Of a stretch of 64,000 nucleotides of DNA, positions 16,946 to 26,406 are shown piece after piece. The stretch spans positions 124,001-188,000 of the forward strand of contig NZ_VTUZ01000015.1 of assembly GCF_008369935.1 (NCBI RefSeq). The letters are read 5' to 3'. Each line of letters starts with the position of its first letter. Position 1 is the first letter of the stretch. Origin of the DNA: Paraburkholderia panacisoli. GTDB taxonomy: Bacteria > Pseudomonadota > Gammaproteobacteria > Burkholderiales > Burkholderiaceae. Made by a program: the position numbers and the translations under genes. The notes below the pieces were generated by a model, which was not told the DNA's origin, did not search any database, and saw only the letters and a list, made by a program, of their open reading frames with translations.

Positions 16946-17930
16946 TTAGCGCGGCAGTCGTTTGAGCGCCGCAATGGTTCGGCTGATCTGCTCGGGCTCG
17001 TGCGTCGAGCAGATGAAAAACCGCAGACGCGCCGCCTTCTCTTCGACCGCCGGATAGAAAATCGGCTGCACGTTGATGCCGTCCGCGAACATCGCGTTGG
17101 CCCATTGCGCCGCCTTCAGCGTGCTGCCGGTGATGATCGGCACGACCGCGTAGCCCGCGCTCTTGCCGGTATCGAGGCCCGCCGCGCGCGCTTCGTCGAG
17201 AAACTGTTTGCCGCGAGCGCGCAGCAGCGCCACCCGTTCGGGCTCGGCGATCAGGCGTTCGAGCGCGGCCAGCGACGCCGCCGCGAGTGCCGGCGCGAGG
17301 CCGACGCTATACAGGAAGCCCGGCGCGAGGTGCCGCAGAATATCGATCAACGCCCGCGACCCGGCGATAAAACCGCCGCAACCGGCCAGCGTCTTGCTGA
17401 GCGTACCCATCCAGATATCGACATCCCCGCTCGCAACACCGCAATGCTCGCGAACGCCCTTGCCCCGCTCACCCAGCACGCCCAGCGAATGCGCTTCGTC
17501 GACCATCAGAAACGCCGCGTGGCGGCGCTTGATGTCGACGAACTGCGCGAGATCGGGAATATCGCCATCCATGCTGTACAAGCCTTCGATCGCGATCAGC
17601 ACCCGCCGGTAGTCGTGCCGCACGCGCGCGAGCAGCGCGTCGAGCGCCTGCCAGTCGTTGTGCGCGAAACTCAGGCGCTTCGCGCCGCTCAACTGCGCGC
17701 CCTGTACGATGCTGTTGTGCGCGAGCGAGTCGTGCACGATCAGGCCGCCAGAACCGCATAGAGAGCCGATCACGATCACGTTGGTCCCGTGGCCGCTGAC
17801 GAACACGACGCAATCGTGGACCTCATAGAACAACGCGAGCGCCATTTCGAGTTCACGCTGCACCGACGCTCTCCCGCGACCATGCGGTTCGCCGACGCCG
17901 ACGTGCCGTAGCGGTCGATCGAGACGGAGT
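16946..17930 (-). pseudogene. Alpha-oxoamine synthase (wcbT-like), 5'-truncated and frameshifted
   Basis: From about 17860 down to 16946 the reading frame closely parallels the intact gene at 27128: AHNSIVQGAQLSGAKRLSF, MVDEAHSLGVLG and the PLP-lysine segment GTLSKTLAGCGGF. Just upstream, SIDRYGTSASANRMVAGER is encoded in a different frame; one base is missing near 17866 (GAGCGTCGGTGCAG for GAGCG-CCGGTGCAG). The first ~110 codons of the family are absent and replaced by unrelated sequence. The gene is therefore dead, though an internal start could give a truncated PLP domain. Confidence 0.8.
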
Positions 17931-19266
17931 TGGGCATAGCGCGGGTAGTGCGTCAAGGTTCCCGCGACCAGTTCGTTCTGCTGCAAACGACGCTTCAGTT
18001 CGAGCGCGATTGTCAGAGGCGGCTCGACGTCTAGTCGTTGTCGCCGCTCCTGCTGTTCAGGGTGAAGCTTCGAAAGACGCTTGTTTTTTGGCGTCTTTCG
18101 ATGCCTTACGTGAGAAAAATCGGGTCTTTTGCCATTGATCCCACAAATTCAGATGATCACGATTTTCAAACGCAAAAGACTGTGATAGTGTTGCTCCAAG
18201 TTCCGCGTCTCTGACGCAACGGCTCGGCATGGTATCCATGCCAATTGCTTGACTGGCACCCTGCAACAGTGACGACTTCGGTCGAGCTCCCTTGCACTGC
18301 CGGAAGAGCCTTTTTAAGAACGCCTCGGGCACGGCTCTTGTAGTCGGTCCAGCGAAAATAGCTTCTACGCGTCTCTGACGCATCGATGAACGCCCCGGGC
18401 ACGGCTCTCGTAGTCCGCCCAGCGAAAACCACCTTTCTGGCTGCAGCTCGCAGCACACCACCATGACAAAGCACGCGGCCTAAACTGCCCGTCTTCTCCC
18501 TGCTTGCGCTGTCAACGAGCGCGGATTTCTCAAGCGCCGTCGACGCATCGACCCCGCCCGCGTCCATCTGGACGACTCCGGGCTGAGTCGACATCCATCG
18601 CACGCTCCTCTGATGCAGAGGCCGCCCCGAATGACTCGCCATCTGAGCGTGGCACAGCACTGTTTTGTGTGGTTTATCCAAGCAATTGAGCTGGTTCCCG
18701 GTGCAGCCGGGGTCACCAGCAAGCTTCGATTGTCCGCCTGCGGATAATCGTACGCTTCCTTTGCATCTTTGAGACGCTCGAGCCGCTCGAGCCCATAGAT
18801 CGTTTCGGTCTGCGACGCGCCGCAATGGCGCATATCGATCATTTCCCACACCCTCAAGCGCGATCTCGACGTGACTTGCTCACCCGAATTTCCGCCCACA
18901 TCGCGCTCGCCCTCACGCGAGCCGTCATCGCCCACGTGCTGCATGCACACGAATGCGGTTGGACATCGAATGCGTCGCCTGGCGACGCACGGTGTTCGTC
19001 CCGCCCCGGGCTCTCACTTCCAAGCGCGCAGACCTTTCCGCCGGTGTCAACCGGGGACCCTCAGCTAAACCGCCTCTGCCCAATTTCTTGCACTTCCGAA
19101 TCACACAGCAGATCAACGTCGCGCCCTCGTTGATCCCGCTCAATCAAGTGTCCTTATGGGACACGTCGCCATCGCAGCCGATGGCAACAGGGTGCCCTCA
19201 TTCGCGTCCCGCCCGCGCTTGAGGCTCAGGTAGAGGCGGAACAACCTGTCACAGGAAAGGAACCGT
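17931..19266. other. Region without recognised genes, left edge of genomic island
   Basis: About 1.3 kb between the broken wcbT copy and the integrase. Several overlapping frames exist on both strands but none shows a family motif plus ribosome site. It includes a 38-bp direct repeat (18319-18428) and, just before 19267, AGGAAAGGAACC as the integrase ribosome-binding site. An attachment site could lie here, but no tRNA gene is visible. Confidence 0.45.
18319..18428. repeat. Direct repeat, two ~40-bp units 70 bp apart
   Basis: Units at 18319-18358 and 18389-18428 share gaacgccYcgggcacggct then ctYgtagtcSgYccagcgaaaa with four differences. The 13-bp string CGTCTCTGACGCA also occurs at 18206 and 18370. 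It could be a fragment of a larger degenerate array; purpose unknown. Confidence 0.7.
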
Positions 19267-20355
19267 ATGGGACGAAGATCAAGAGGCGTCAACCATGCCG
19301 CACAGATGAGCCTCAAAGCAGGCGGAAGCAAAGACTCACAGAAGCACCGTCGCTTACATTGGAGCGAGTTTTCGCGTTTCGCAGCCCGGATTGGTCACAC
19401 GCTGGAAACAGTCAATGAAGCGGAAGACTGGATGCTCGAGTTCTTTGTCTGGTTCCTCGTTGCGGGGGCGATGAAACCTGGCACGCTCGCGAACTATCGG
19501 GCGTCGCTCTCAGTGATACAGGCGACTGCCGGACAGGATATGTCCGGCTCAACCAGCAGCCGGGACCTCCAGCTTGAGCGACGGGACCGACATGGCAGGC
19601 ATCGTGCGCGCACGCAGCAGGAATTCAACGACTTGCTCGCCGCGGCCCAAGCGTTGGATAACAGTGTCGTGCACGTGATTCGACTGATGCGTTGGCTTGG
19701 ACTTCGCATGCGCGAAGCACTCATGTGCGGCAAGTCACTGGAAACCTGGCGAGATCTGATCTTGCAGGGCGATCTTCGCCTGCCTATCGAGCGGGGCGCC
19801 AAGAACGGGCGTCCCCGTCGCACCGAAGTGCTTGCGGATCACGTCGACGAAACGCTCGAGGCCATCAACGCAGCGTTGGCGTTCTGCCGCGACCGCGATT
19901 TTGAGCTGGTGAGCGGCTGCCATGACGATCTAAAAAGCGCCAAATCCCGCCTCAAGTTACGCTTTGATCAACTGCCAATGCGCCGGGAGCTTGCTAGTCA
20001 CAGCCTGAGATTCACGTACGCTGTCGACTTTGCGAACGCCGCACTGGATCGAGGCATACCGCCTGTCGATGTACTGACTCAACTATCCGACCGCCTTGGA
20101 CACGGCCCGTCGCGGGTAAAGATGATTCTTGAGGTCTACTGCTGGCAGATTCGCCACCGGTTCCCCGAAAAAATTCAGCTGCCGAGCGACTTCGTTCCCA
20201 GACAGCGAACGAGGAATCTGCAGACGTCGGCAACAGGTCGTCCAGACGATCAACCTCAAGACAACGGCGCCGCTTCCAGACGACCAGGGCGGGCGCGCGG
20301 ACCGCGCTTCCAAATCAACCATGGAGGGAAAGGAATCAAGCATAAATCAAATTAA
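19267..20355 (+). CDS. Tyrosine-type site-specific integrase
   Basis: The 362-residue protein has an N-terminal SAM-like core-binding part (about residues 25-100) and a catalytic part with the expected residues: Arg in GLRMREAL, HSLRFTYA (H-x-x-R), RLGHGPSRVK (His) and a Tyr in LEVYCW. This R-H-R-H-Y set marks an integrase of the kind found on genomic islands. The C-terminal 50 residues are basic and disordered. A strong AGGAAAGGAACC precedes the ATG. It is followed by three plus-strand genes of unknown function, likely island cargo. Confidence 0.85.
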   Translation: MGRRSRGVNHAAQMSLKAGGSKDSQKHRRLHWSEFSRFAARIGHTLETVNEAEDWMLEFFVWFLVAGAMKPGTLANYRASLSVIQATAGQDMSGSTSSRDLQLERRDRHGRHRARTQQEFNDLLAAAQALDNSVVHVIRLMRWLGLRMREALMCGKSLETWRDLILQGDLRLPIERGAKNGRPRRTEVLADHVDETLEAINAALAFCRDRDFELVSGCHDDLKSAKSRLKLRFDQLPMRRELASHSLRFTYAVDFANAALDRGIPPVDVLTQLSDRLGHGPSRVKMILEVYCWQIRHRFPEKIQLPSDFVPRQRTRNLQTSATGRPDDQPQDNGAASRRPGRARGPRFQINHGGKGIKHKSN

Positions 20356-20396
20356 TATGTATTCCAAATTAAACAACGAACGCAACCTGAACATCT

Positions 20397-20882
20397 ATGA
20401 AAGAGCAAGACAACGTGCTTGAATCACCACTCACCGGGGACGCTCGCGCCACGCTTAATCGGTACAGCAGCAAAAAGGCCGTCGAAACGCTGCTGCCACT
20501 ATGGTTGCAGTTTGAAGACTTCCTGCGCTCGCACAGTCTGTCGCCAGCTTCCATCCTCGATATTCCGGAGGATACGCTTCGTGCGTACGCGAGCTATCTC
20601 GACCACCGGGACTGCCATGTCGATGACGCGCTGGTCGCGCTTAGCGCGGTCCTTCTTGTCTGCCTGCACGCGGGTTACAACGGCAAGATATTGCGCTCCG
20701 TTGTGATCCCGCGCATTCGTCGACCCGTCGAGAACCGACTGTGGGCCGCATTTCGCTTGCGAACCTACCAGCCGCTCGAATCTTCGAAAATCGCCCGGAG
20801 TCGCAGACGCCTGGCCAAGCGCGAAGCGTGCGCGCAGGACAATGGTCGCGCCGACACGCCCTCATGTACGCAACGTCCTTAA
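20397..20882 (+). CDS. Hypothetical island protein, possible integrase-like N-terminal domain
   Basis: I do not recognise this 161-residue protein. Residues 15-85 (RYSSKKAVETLLPLWLQF, TLRAYASYLDHR) look like the helical core-binding domain of tyrosine recombinases, but the catalytic half is absent and the C-terminal third is basic and low in structure, suggesting a truncated recombinase relative. It starts 41 bases after the integrase gene. Confidence 0.45.
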   Translation: MKEQDNVLESPLTGDARATLNRYSSKKAVETLLPLWLQFEDFLRSHSLSPASILDIPEDTLRAYASYLDHRDCHVDDALVALSAVLLVCLHAGYNGKILRSVVIPRIRRPVENRLWAAFRLRTYQPLESSKIARSRRRLAKREACAQDNGRADTPSCTQRP

Positions 20883-20923
20883 CGCTTTTCATCGCTCCAT
20901 CTACATCTATCGAAGGAACAACC

Positions 20924-21727
20924 ATGACTCATCTGATTGTGGCTCACTTTCAAAGCTCGAACAGTGCCGCGCAAACTTCGGCAGCGCAAATTCTTCACGC
21001 ACGGACAGGAGGCTTGCTCCTGAATCCGAGCCTGCTCGATGCGACCAGCGAGCAAGTGAGCAACGGAAATTTGACGGACATTGAAAATGAACTTCAGGAT
21101 CATTACTGCACCTTGATGACTTCCCGGCGCGGGGGAATTATCGATGTGTCACCTGAATATCGGAAGGCAACGGTCGCATTCATCCAGGCGAGGCGCACTG
21201 TTCTCACCGAACTGAAAACGATCATTATCTCGACGTCTCCGGACGCAGCGTCACAGCAGGCTACCGTAGAAACGCTTGGCGCTATTTGTGCAGCGGGCGT
21301 GGCGCCATCCTGCATCCGGATCCTATGTACCGACGCCCCAGCAAACACCGCCATCGAGGATGGCTACCGAGTAGTCGCTGACTATGCACGCGAAGCAAGC
21401 ATCGCGGTGTCGCCGGAGGCTACGCTTCCTGTATCAATATCTTTTGCGAAGGCGCAGCAATTCAAGATGCCGATCGCCGCTGTCCTGAACCGCGCAGTCG
21501 ACTTCGAAACAGAACTGACTGCAGCGCGGCTCAACGGTGCGCCGGAGAAAATCATGCACGCGCTAGCCCACAAGGTGATCGCGCAGCGCGAACTTCTGGA
21601 TGCGGTTGATACGTTCAAACGCGTAGCCGACGCACTCGGAATACCAACCATCTCGCAGGACGAGTGGCGTGCCGAATTGGCCCCGGCCACGAACCGGAAG
21701 CGGACGAAGACGACAACGCTCGATTAA
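20924..21727 (+). CDS. Hypothetical protein, island cargo
   Basis: The start MTHLIVAHFQ follows CGAAGGAACAACC. The 267-residue protein has an alternating beta/alpha pattern: an initial strand LIVAHF, IIISTSPDAASQQATVETLG in the middle, and a helical C-terminus. The layout faintly resembles ParA/StbB-like NTPases of mobile elements, but the place of a Walker A loop reads QSSNSAAQTSAAQIL with no GKT, so nucleotide binding is doubtful. No firm function can be given. Confidence 0.55.
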   Translation: MTHLIVAHFQSSNSAAQTSAAQILHARTGGLLLNPSLLDATSEQVSNGNLTDIENELQDHYCTLMTSRRGGIIDVSPEYRKATVAFIQARRTVLTELKTIIISTSPDAASQQATVETLGAICAAGVAPSCIRILCTDAPANTAIEDGYRVVADYAREASIAVSPEATLPVSISFAKAQQFKMPIAAVLNRAVDFETELTAARLNGAPEKIMHALAHKVIAQRELLDAVDTFKRVADALGIPTISQDEWRAELAPATNRKRTKTTTLD

Positions 21728-21943
21728 GGGATCTCAATCAAGACGGACCGACGGCCCACTTCCACTCACGGCCTGTTGGTCCGCGCAGCCGATTGGCTTT
21801 TGGTCGCCGAAGACTGCGTACCTACGCCATTCGAGACATGAGAGCACTACCATCGCTCCCATATTGGCATTGCGCTGCCGGCGTCCGTGCAGTTGAATGA
21901 GCCTGGCTCTCACATCGTTCCGTTGAACTATAGGGATATTGCA

Positions 21944-22633
21944 ATGAATAAGTTCCATCAAATGACGTCAGAGATTGAACGAAAGGCCCTTGTAGAATCT
22001 GTCGCTCGCGCTCTCAGTCTTCGCTGCGAGCCGTTGCCACCACTCCTCACCGACGCCATCGCTCTGAACAGCGCACTAGCGCGCGCGGCGCGGCGCATTA
22101 ACTATGAAACGCATATGTATCGGTGGGCGACTAGGGCCGACTCCCTGCGCATGTCGTCCGCATACATGCGTCGACACGCGAAGTTAAAGAGTGCCGCCGT
22201 TTGGCATCGAGCTACCTCGTGGGGAAGCTTGGCTTTGAAGTTGATGCGGCCCCTCGCTCCTAACGACGTTGATGACGGAAACTGCGACGCAATTTCGCTC
22301 GAGTTCCTGCTCAATGCCATCGCTGAGGATCCGCTAATCCTAAGCACTCGCCGCGATGGCCCGTTCCCGCACCTACCAATCGACATTCTGCTTACGGAAC
22401 GAATCGATGAATTCTTTAAAGAATACAGTGGTCCAGGCGTGGTGCATCCGTTTGAGGGCCGCCACTTCGTTCAGGGATGCGTTCTCAATATATATTGCGA
22501 CGCAAGCAACGCCGCAGAGCGAGCGGGCGTTGCCAGCGCGCTCTCCCGAATCATGAGCGCGGAACTCGATGCGGAAATCGTGTCGCTGGTGCAGGAGGCG
22601 CGTCACACTCATGAAACGACGCGACCCCATTGA
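21944..22633 (+). CDS. Hypothetical protein, island cargo
   Basis: A 229-residue soluble, mostly helical protein starting MNKFHQMTSEIERKALVE; GGGA lies upstream of the ATG. No signal, membrane segment or motif is recognised. It follows the 267-residue gene with the same orientation and spacing style, so both probably travel with the integrase. A longer start at 21887 would overlap nothing but lacks a ribosome site. Confidence 0.5.
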   Translation: MNKFHQMTSEIERKALVESVARALSLRCEPLPPLLTDAIALNSALARAARRINYETHMYRWATRADSLRMSSAYMRRHAKLKSAAVWHRATSWGSLALKLMRPLAPNDVDDGNCDAISLEFLLNAIAEDPLILSTRRDGPFPHLPIDILLTERIDEFFKEYSGPGVVHPFEGRHFVQGCVLNIYCDASNAAERAGVASALSRIMSAELDAEIVSLVQEARHTHETTRPH

Positions 22634-22670
22634 CCACGTTAGCTGGGAATTCCGCGGACGCGCCTGGCAC

Positions 22671-22916
22671 CTAAAAGCACGGCTGCGCTAAGAAGCGCCG
22701 TTTTGGTGAACGGTACCCGCCGGGGCTCGGCGGGTACCTCGCTCTGAATTGATACACCCATTCGACCTTCGTCCAACCCAGCGGCGTGGTTTCTCGCAAG
22801 GTGGCGTGACACCGCACGCTAATTTCGCGATGACCACAGGCCATCTGATTGAACGAACTGCCTTTCTTTTGGCCCCACAGAGTGACTTTTGATGTCGCGC
22901 CGAATCTGACCGGCAT
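22671..22916 (-). CDS. Small hypothetical protein
   Basis: An 81-residue frame starting MPVRFGATSKVTLWGQKKGS with GAGGGG seven bases upstream. It contains a C-G-H...V-R-C-H spacing that could bind zinc, and basic/aromatic content. First of a possible minus-strand trio with the two genes to its right. Support is a good ribosome site only. Confidence 0.35.
   Translation of the reverse strand: MPVRFGATSKVTLWGQKKGSSFNQMACGHREISVRCHATLRETTPLGWTKVEWVYQFRARYPPSPGGYRSPKRRFLAQPCF
22712..22738. repeat. Perfect 10-bp inverted repeat
   Basis: GGTACCCGCC and GGCGGGTACC flank a 7-base GGGGCTC loop. It lies 79 bases after the end of the plus-strand gene at 22633 but has no T-run, so it is not a classic terminator; it is also inside a weakly supported small gene. 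Confidence 0.7.
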
Positions 22917-22995
22917 TTTCTACCCCTCGCCAATGCACAGTCGACGGGAATTTCACGGCATTGAAAGTTTTCAATCGCTATTCTCCGTCGCCCCA

Positions 22996-23292
22996 TCAGA
23001 ACATTTGCATCCAGTTTTGCTCAATACACGTGATCGCCCCGTCCTGCACACGATTTGCCCAATGCGCGTTGCCCCGAAAGCGCTCATCGGTCCTTGCCTC
23101 GTTCCGGATGTGCGTATGTTTGTTCGGATGGACCCGACCGTCGAGTTCGGTCTTTTTTCGTAGCTCGAAGGACTTGAGACTGTCGCAGGCGGGTAGCGTC
23201 GTAAAGATTGCGGAATGGGCCGCTCCCTGCAGATGCGCATTTGAAGCAGGTTGCGATTGCGACGCCGGCATTGCGGGAATGTGTGGCGGCAC
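22996..23292 (-). CDS. Small hypothetical protein
   Basis: A 98-residue frame with a GTG start (MPPHIPAMPASQ) and a more structured C-terminal half (THIRNEARTDERFRGN, ANRVQDGAITCIEQ). No family recognised. Included because it sits in line with two other minus-strand frames, but codon use alone does not settle it. Confidence 0.3.
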   Translation of the reverse strand: MPPHIPAMPASQSQPASNAHLQGAAHSAIFTTLPACDSLKSFELRKKTELDGRVHPNKHTHIRNEARTDERFRGNAHWANRVQDGAITCIEQNWMQMF

Positions 23293-23405
23293 CGGCTCGG
23301 TGAGGTTGGCGCCGCCGTTTGCCTCAATGATCGGAACGTTTTAGGTTCGTCGACAGTACGTCGTAGCCGCCAATCGATTCAAGCACAACTGCAGCCAGTC
23401 CAGGT

Positions 23406-23876
23406 TCACATGGGACCCCGGCCCTCATATGTAACAAGGCGCAACGCTAACGTAACGTCCTCTTGCGTGATGGTGCTCGATCCATCACGCAAATACCTTA
23501 GCGCTGCAAGATCGAAGATTCGCTTTAGCACGGCATCCGTTTCCGCAAGGAAATGATCCTGCAACGCGCGTGCGGTAAAGTCCGCGGTGTGGCGGGATAC
23601 CAAAAAGACATCGCCCGCCATTGCCCTTAGCTGCGTACGGACATAGGAAGCCAGCCAGTTGTCGGGTTCGTCGACGCATCCCACCATGCAACGTCGGCAA
23701 TGGAAGCCACGCACTGCCCCCTTGATCTCTCTATCTTCTGTGGATTGGGCAATCGCGTGTTTGACGGTACACCGCCCTTCGAGTGGCCCACGCGCAAGCA
23801 TCTCAAAAATGCATTCACAGTCAGTACACACGAGATTGTCGCCGCGCTGGCATCGAGGCGTTTCATCAAACGTCAT
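23406..23876 (-). CDS. Cysteine-motif hypothetical protein, possible DNA-binding
   Basis: The start MTFDETPRCQ is preceded by AGGAG at 7-8 bases, a near-ideal site. The 156-residue protein has CTDCECIF near residue 20 and HCRRCMVGC near residue 55, pairs of Cys that could form a zinc site, and then a helical C-terminal half. It may be a regulator of the island, but this is inference only. Confidence 0.55.
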   Translation of the reverse strand: MTFDETPRCQRGDNLVCTDCECIFEMLARGPLEGRCTVKHAIAQSTEDREIKGAVRGFHCRRCMVGCVDEPDNWLASYVRTQLRAMAGDVFLVSRHTADFTARALQDHFLAETDAVLKRIFDLAALRYLRDGSSTITQEDVTLALRLVTYEGRGPM

Positions 23877-24125
23877 CTGAATTCTCCTGATTAACGAGGT
23901 TAGCGATCGCCTCGTTCCGGAGGACATTCGCTAACCCAGTATTTACCCAAAATCGCAAAGTCAAGCCTGCGCCGGACAACGTCATCAGGGTACATGGAGG
24001 CAAAAATTTGCAGGAGTTCGAATGATCTCGACGCCAGCGAAGTGAGCCGCCCGCGGTTTGGTGGAAGCTCCAATTCTGCGTCAGGTGGCCTGCGAGACGC
24101 ACGCAGAGGCTGAACGTGGGTGGGC

Positions 24126-24588
24126 TTACACCTTCGCCAAACGCCCGTACGTGTCTTCGAAACGAACAATATCGTCCTCGCCAAGATAGGCGCCCGACTG
24201 TACTTCGATCAACTCTAGCGGAATCTTGCCTGGGTTCAGCAACCGATGTGTAATTTCAGCGGGATCTACGTCGATTGATTCTCGGTGAAGATGATTTCCT
24301 TGTCACCCTTTGTGACAAGTGCGGTGCCCTTCACGACGATCCGAAGTTCAGCGCGATGATGGTGCAGCTGCAAGCTCAGTTGCGCACCTGGGCTACCGAC
24401 GATACGTTTGACCTGGAAGCGATCGCCGCTGTCGATGCCTTCATACGAACCCCACGGTCGCACCACACGACGATGTGTCGGATTCGTGGCGGCCCATTTC
24501 ATTCAATTGGGTAACGATCTTCCTCACGTCCTGCGTCTGGTCGCGATGCTCGACGAGCACGGCATCTGCAGTTTCAACGATAACGACG
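24126..24588 (-). pseudogene. manC 3' fragment
   Basis: It matches the C-terminal isomerase half of manC, being closest to the copy at 14645-16074. RPWGSYEGIDSGDRFQ, LHHHRAE and VVKGTALVTKGDKEII are readable, then a TAG replaces the Tyr codon of QSTYIP near 24267 and frame breaks follow. The fragment stops at 24588, where homology ends abruptly next to a serine-recombinase fragment. No product. Confidence 0.88.
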
Positions 24589-24596
24589 GTTAAAGG

Positions 24597-24970
24597 TTGC
24601 CATTAGCGATGGCTGAACTTCGTAACCTCAAGGGCCAGCTACAACGCTGGATCAAGAACAAGGCACGCCTAGACGAACTGGAAGTACCGTTACCCATCGG
24701 GCTTGTGTACCACCCGAACGGCTCAGTCGTGCTCGATCCTGATCAACAGGTCCGGGGCGCGCTACAGTTGCTCTTCGACGCATTTCGGCAAGCTGCCTTA
24801 ACTACCGCCACGGTCAGGCGATTTCACCAGGAGGGTTGGCCGTTTCCGAGTTGCATCCGCCAGGGGATTGGCAAGGGAGATCTGACTTGGGGGACATTGA
24901 AGCAACGTCGCATCATTCAGATACGGCACAACCCCCGTTGTGCGGGTGCCTTGTTGAACCCGCCGCATTG
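24597..24970 (+). pseudogene. Serine recombinase, internal fragment
   Basis: The frame contains LEVPLPIGLVYHPNGSVVLDPDQQVRGAL, a stretch read here in parts (PLPIGLVYHPNGSVVLDPD, LLFDAFRQA, TVRRFHQEGWPFP, IIQIRHNPRCAGALL). These are the recombinase-domain features of large serine recombinases that lie after the catalytic domain. The N-terminal catalytic domain with its serine and the C-terminal DNA-binding part are missing. It abuts the manC fragment. Confidence 0.75.
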
Positions 24971-25260
24971 CGTGGCCGGCCGCGACAGCGGCATAGACGA
25001 TGACGATCAATATCGTCGATACATTGGTGCAGAAGTATTTTCGCGACAGCTTCAATCGCATTCGTGAGATCGCGGAACGAAAACTTCGCGCACCTTTTTC
25101 ATCCTGCTTGCGACTCGTCCCCACTGACTTCGGGCAACGTCGACAGGTCCATCGTCACATCGGCTTAGTCATGCTTGTGGCAGTTGCAAAAGCGGTCACA
25201 CAAAAATCGGATTATGGCTCGAACGCGTGCTTGCATACGAAGGCGTCCACGGCCGCCAAA

Positions 25261-26406
25261 TCACGTTTCCATCTGAAGCAATCCCTGCTCAGAGGAAGTA
25301 TTCCCAGAGAGCGATCTCTCAAGAATCGAGACAATTCTCCCCGCCGCGTGGCCGTCCCCAAAAGGCGACGCACCGGTCGCCATTTGACGATAGTCCTCCC
25401 CGCTCGAAAGTAGGTTTTGTGCTCGCTGGACGATCCGGCTGGTGTCCGTGCCGACCAGTTCCGCGACGCCAAAGGAGATGGCTTCCGCGCGCTCGGTCTC
25501 TTCGCGCAACACCAGCACCGGCTTCCCAAGTGCAGGCGCTTCTTCCTGCACGCCTCCGGAGTCGCTCATCACAAAATACGCCGCGTCCATCGCCGAAATG
25601 AATGACAGATAGTCAAGCGGTTCGCATAACGTAACACGAGGATGACCCGAAAGCACCGCGTGCACCACCGCCGACACGTTCGGATTTGGATGTACAGGAA
25701 AGAGCACGTCCAAATCGGAATTGGCTTCCAAAAGTTGCCGAACGGCAAGGCAGATATTCGCCAGCGGCTCGCCGAAGTTTTCCCGGCGATGAGTCGTCAC
25801 TAGAACCATCCTGCGCCCCGGCGCCACCGCACGCGCCGCCGCCTCCGGCTTTTTGCGCGCTTCGAGGAGCGCATCGATGACTGTGTTCCCCGTCATGAAC
25901 ACGGAGTCCGCCCGCACGCCTTCCTCGAGCAGATTATCGACAGCCGATCTCGTCGGCGCAAAATGCCAGTCCGCGAGACGTCCCGTCAAAACGCGGTTCA
26001 TCTCCTCCGGGAACGGATTGCGCATGTCCCGGGTCCGCAAGCCGGCTTCGACATGGCCCACTGGAATACGATGATAGAAAGCCACCAGCGATGCCGCCAG
26101 GACACTCGTCGTATCGCCTTGAACGAGCATCGCGCGGGGCTTCACTTCCTTCAAGACGTCGTCGAGAGAAAGCGTCAACCGCGCAGTCAATTCGCTAAGT
26201 CCTTGATTCGGACGCATCAGATCCAGATCGTAGTCGGGAACGATGTCGAAGATCCTGAGCATCTGATCCAGCATCTCCCGATGCTGCGCGGTCACGATGA
26301 CCACGGGCTTCAGGTAGCGGGATGCACGGAGCGCATGGACGAGCGGCGCCATTTTCACGGCTTCCGGCCGGGTTCCGAATACGACGGCGACATCCTGTTT
26401 TTTCAC
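25261..26406 (-). CDS. wecB: UDP-N-acetylglucosamine 2-epimerase (non-hydrolysing)
   Basis: The 381-residue protein has the family signatures VVFGTRPEAVKMAPL (N-terminus), QGDTTSVLAASL, GHVEAGLRT, NPFPEEMNR, TTHRRENFG, VHPNPNVS and MSDSGGVQEEAPALGKPVL. It converts UDP-GlcNAc to UDP-ManNAc in the cytoplasm, the first step toward UDP-ManNAcA. Its start overlaps the stop of the GNAT gene (ATGA), so it is the last gene of the wcb-type operon. Its partner wecC lies 35 kb away next to a wecB remnant. The C-terminal ~20 residues diverge after ILERSL. Confidence 0.95.
   Translation of the reverse strand: MKKQDVAVVFGTRPEAVKMAPLVHALRASRYLKPVVIVTAQHREMLDQMLRIFDIVPDYDLDLMRPNQGLSELTARLTLSLDDVLKEVKPRAMLVQGDTTSVLAASLVAFYHRIPVGHVEAGLRTRDMRNPFPEEMNRVLTGRLADWHFAPTRSAVDNLLEEGVRADSVFMTGNTVIDALLEARKKPEAAARAVAPGRRMVLVTTHRRENFGEPLANICLAVRQLLEANSDLDVLFPVHPNPNVSAVVHAVLSGHPRVTLCEPLDYLSFISAMDAAYFVMSDSGGVQEEAPALGKPVLVLREETERAEAISFGVAELVGTDTSRIVQRAQNLLSSGEDYRQMATGASPFGDGHAAGRIVSILERSLSGNTSSEQGLLQMET

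Noticed and set aside
18480..18950. 156-codon minus-strand frame upstream of the integrase
   Set aside because: No start signal or domain; parts are in competition with other equally poor frames on both strands.
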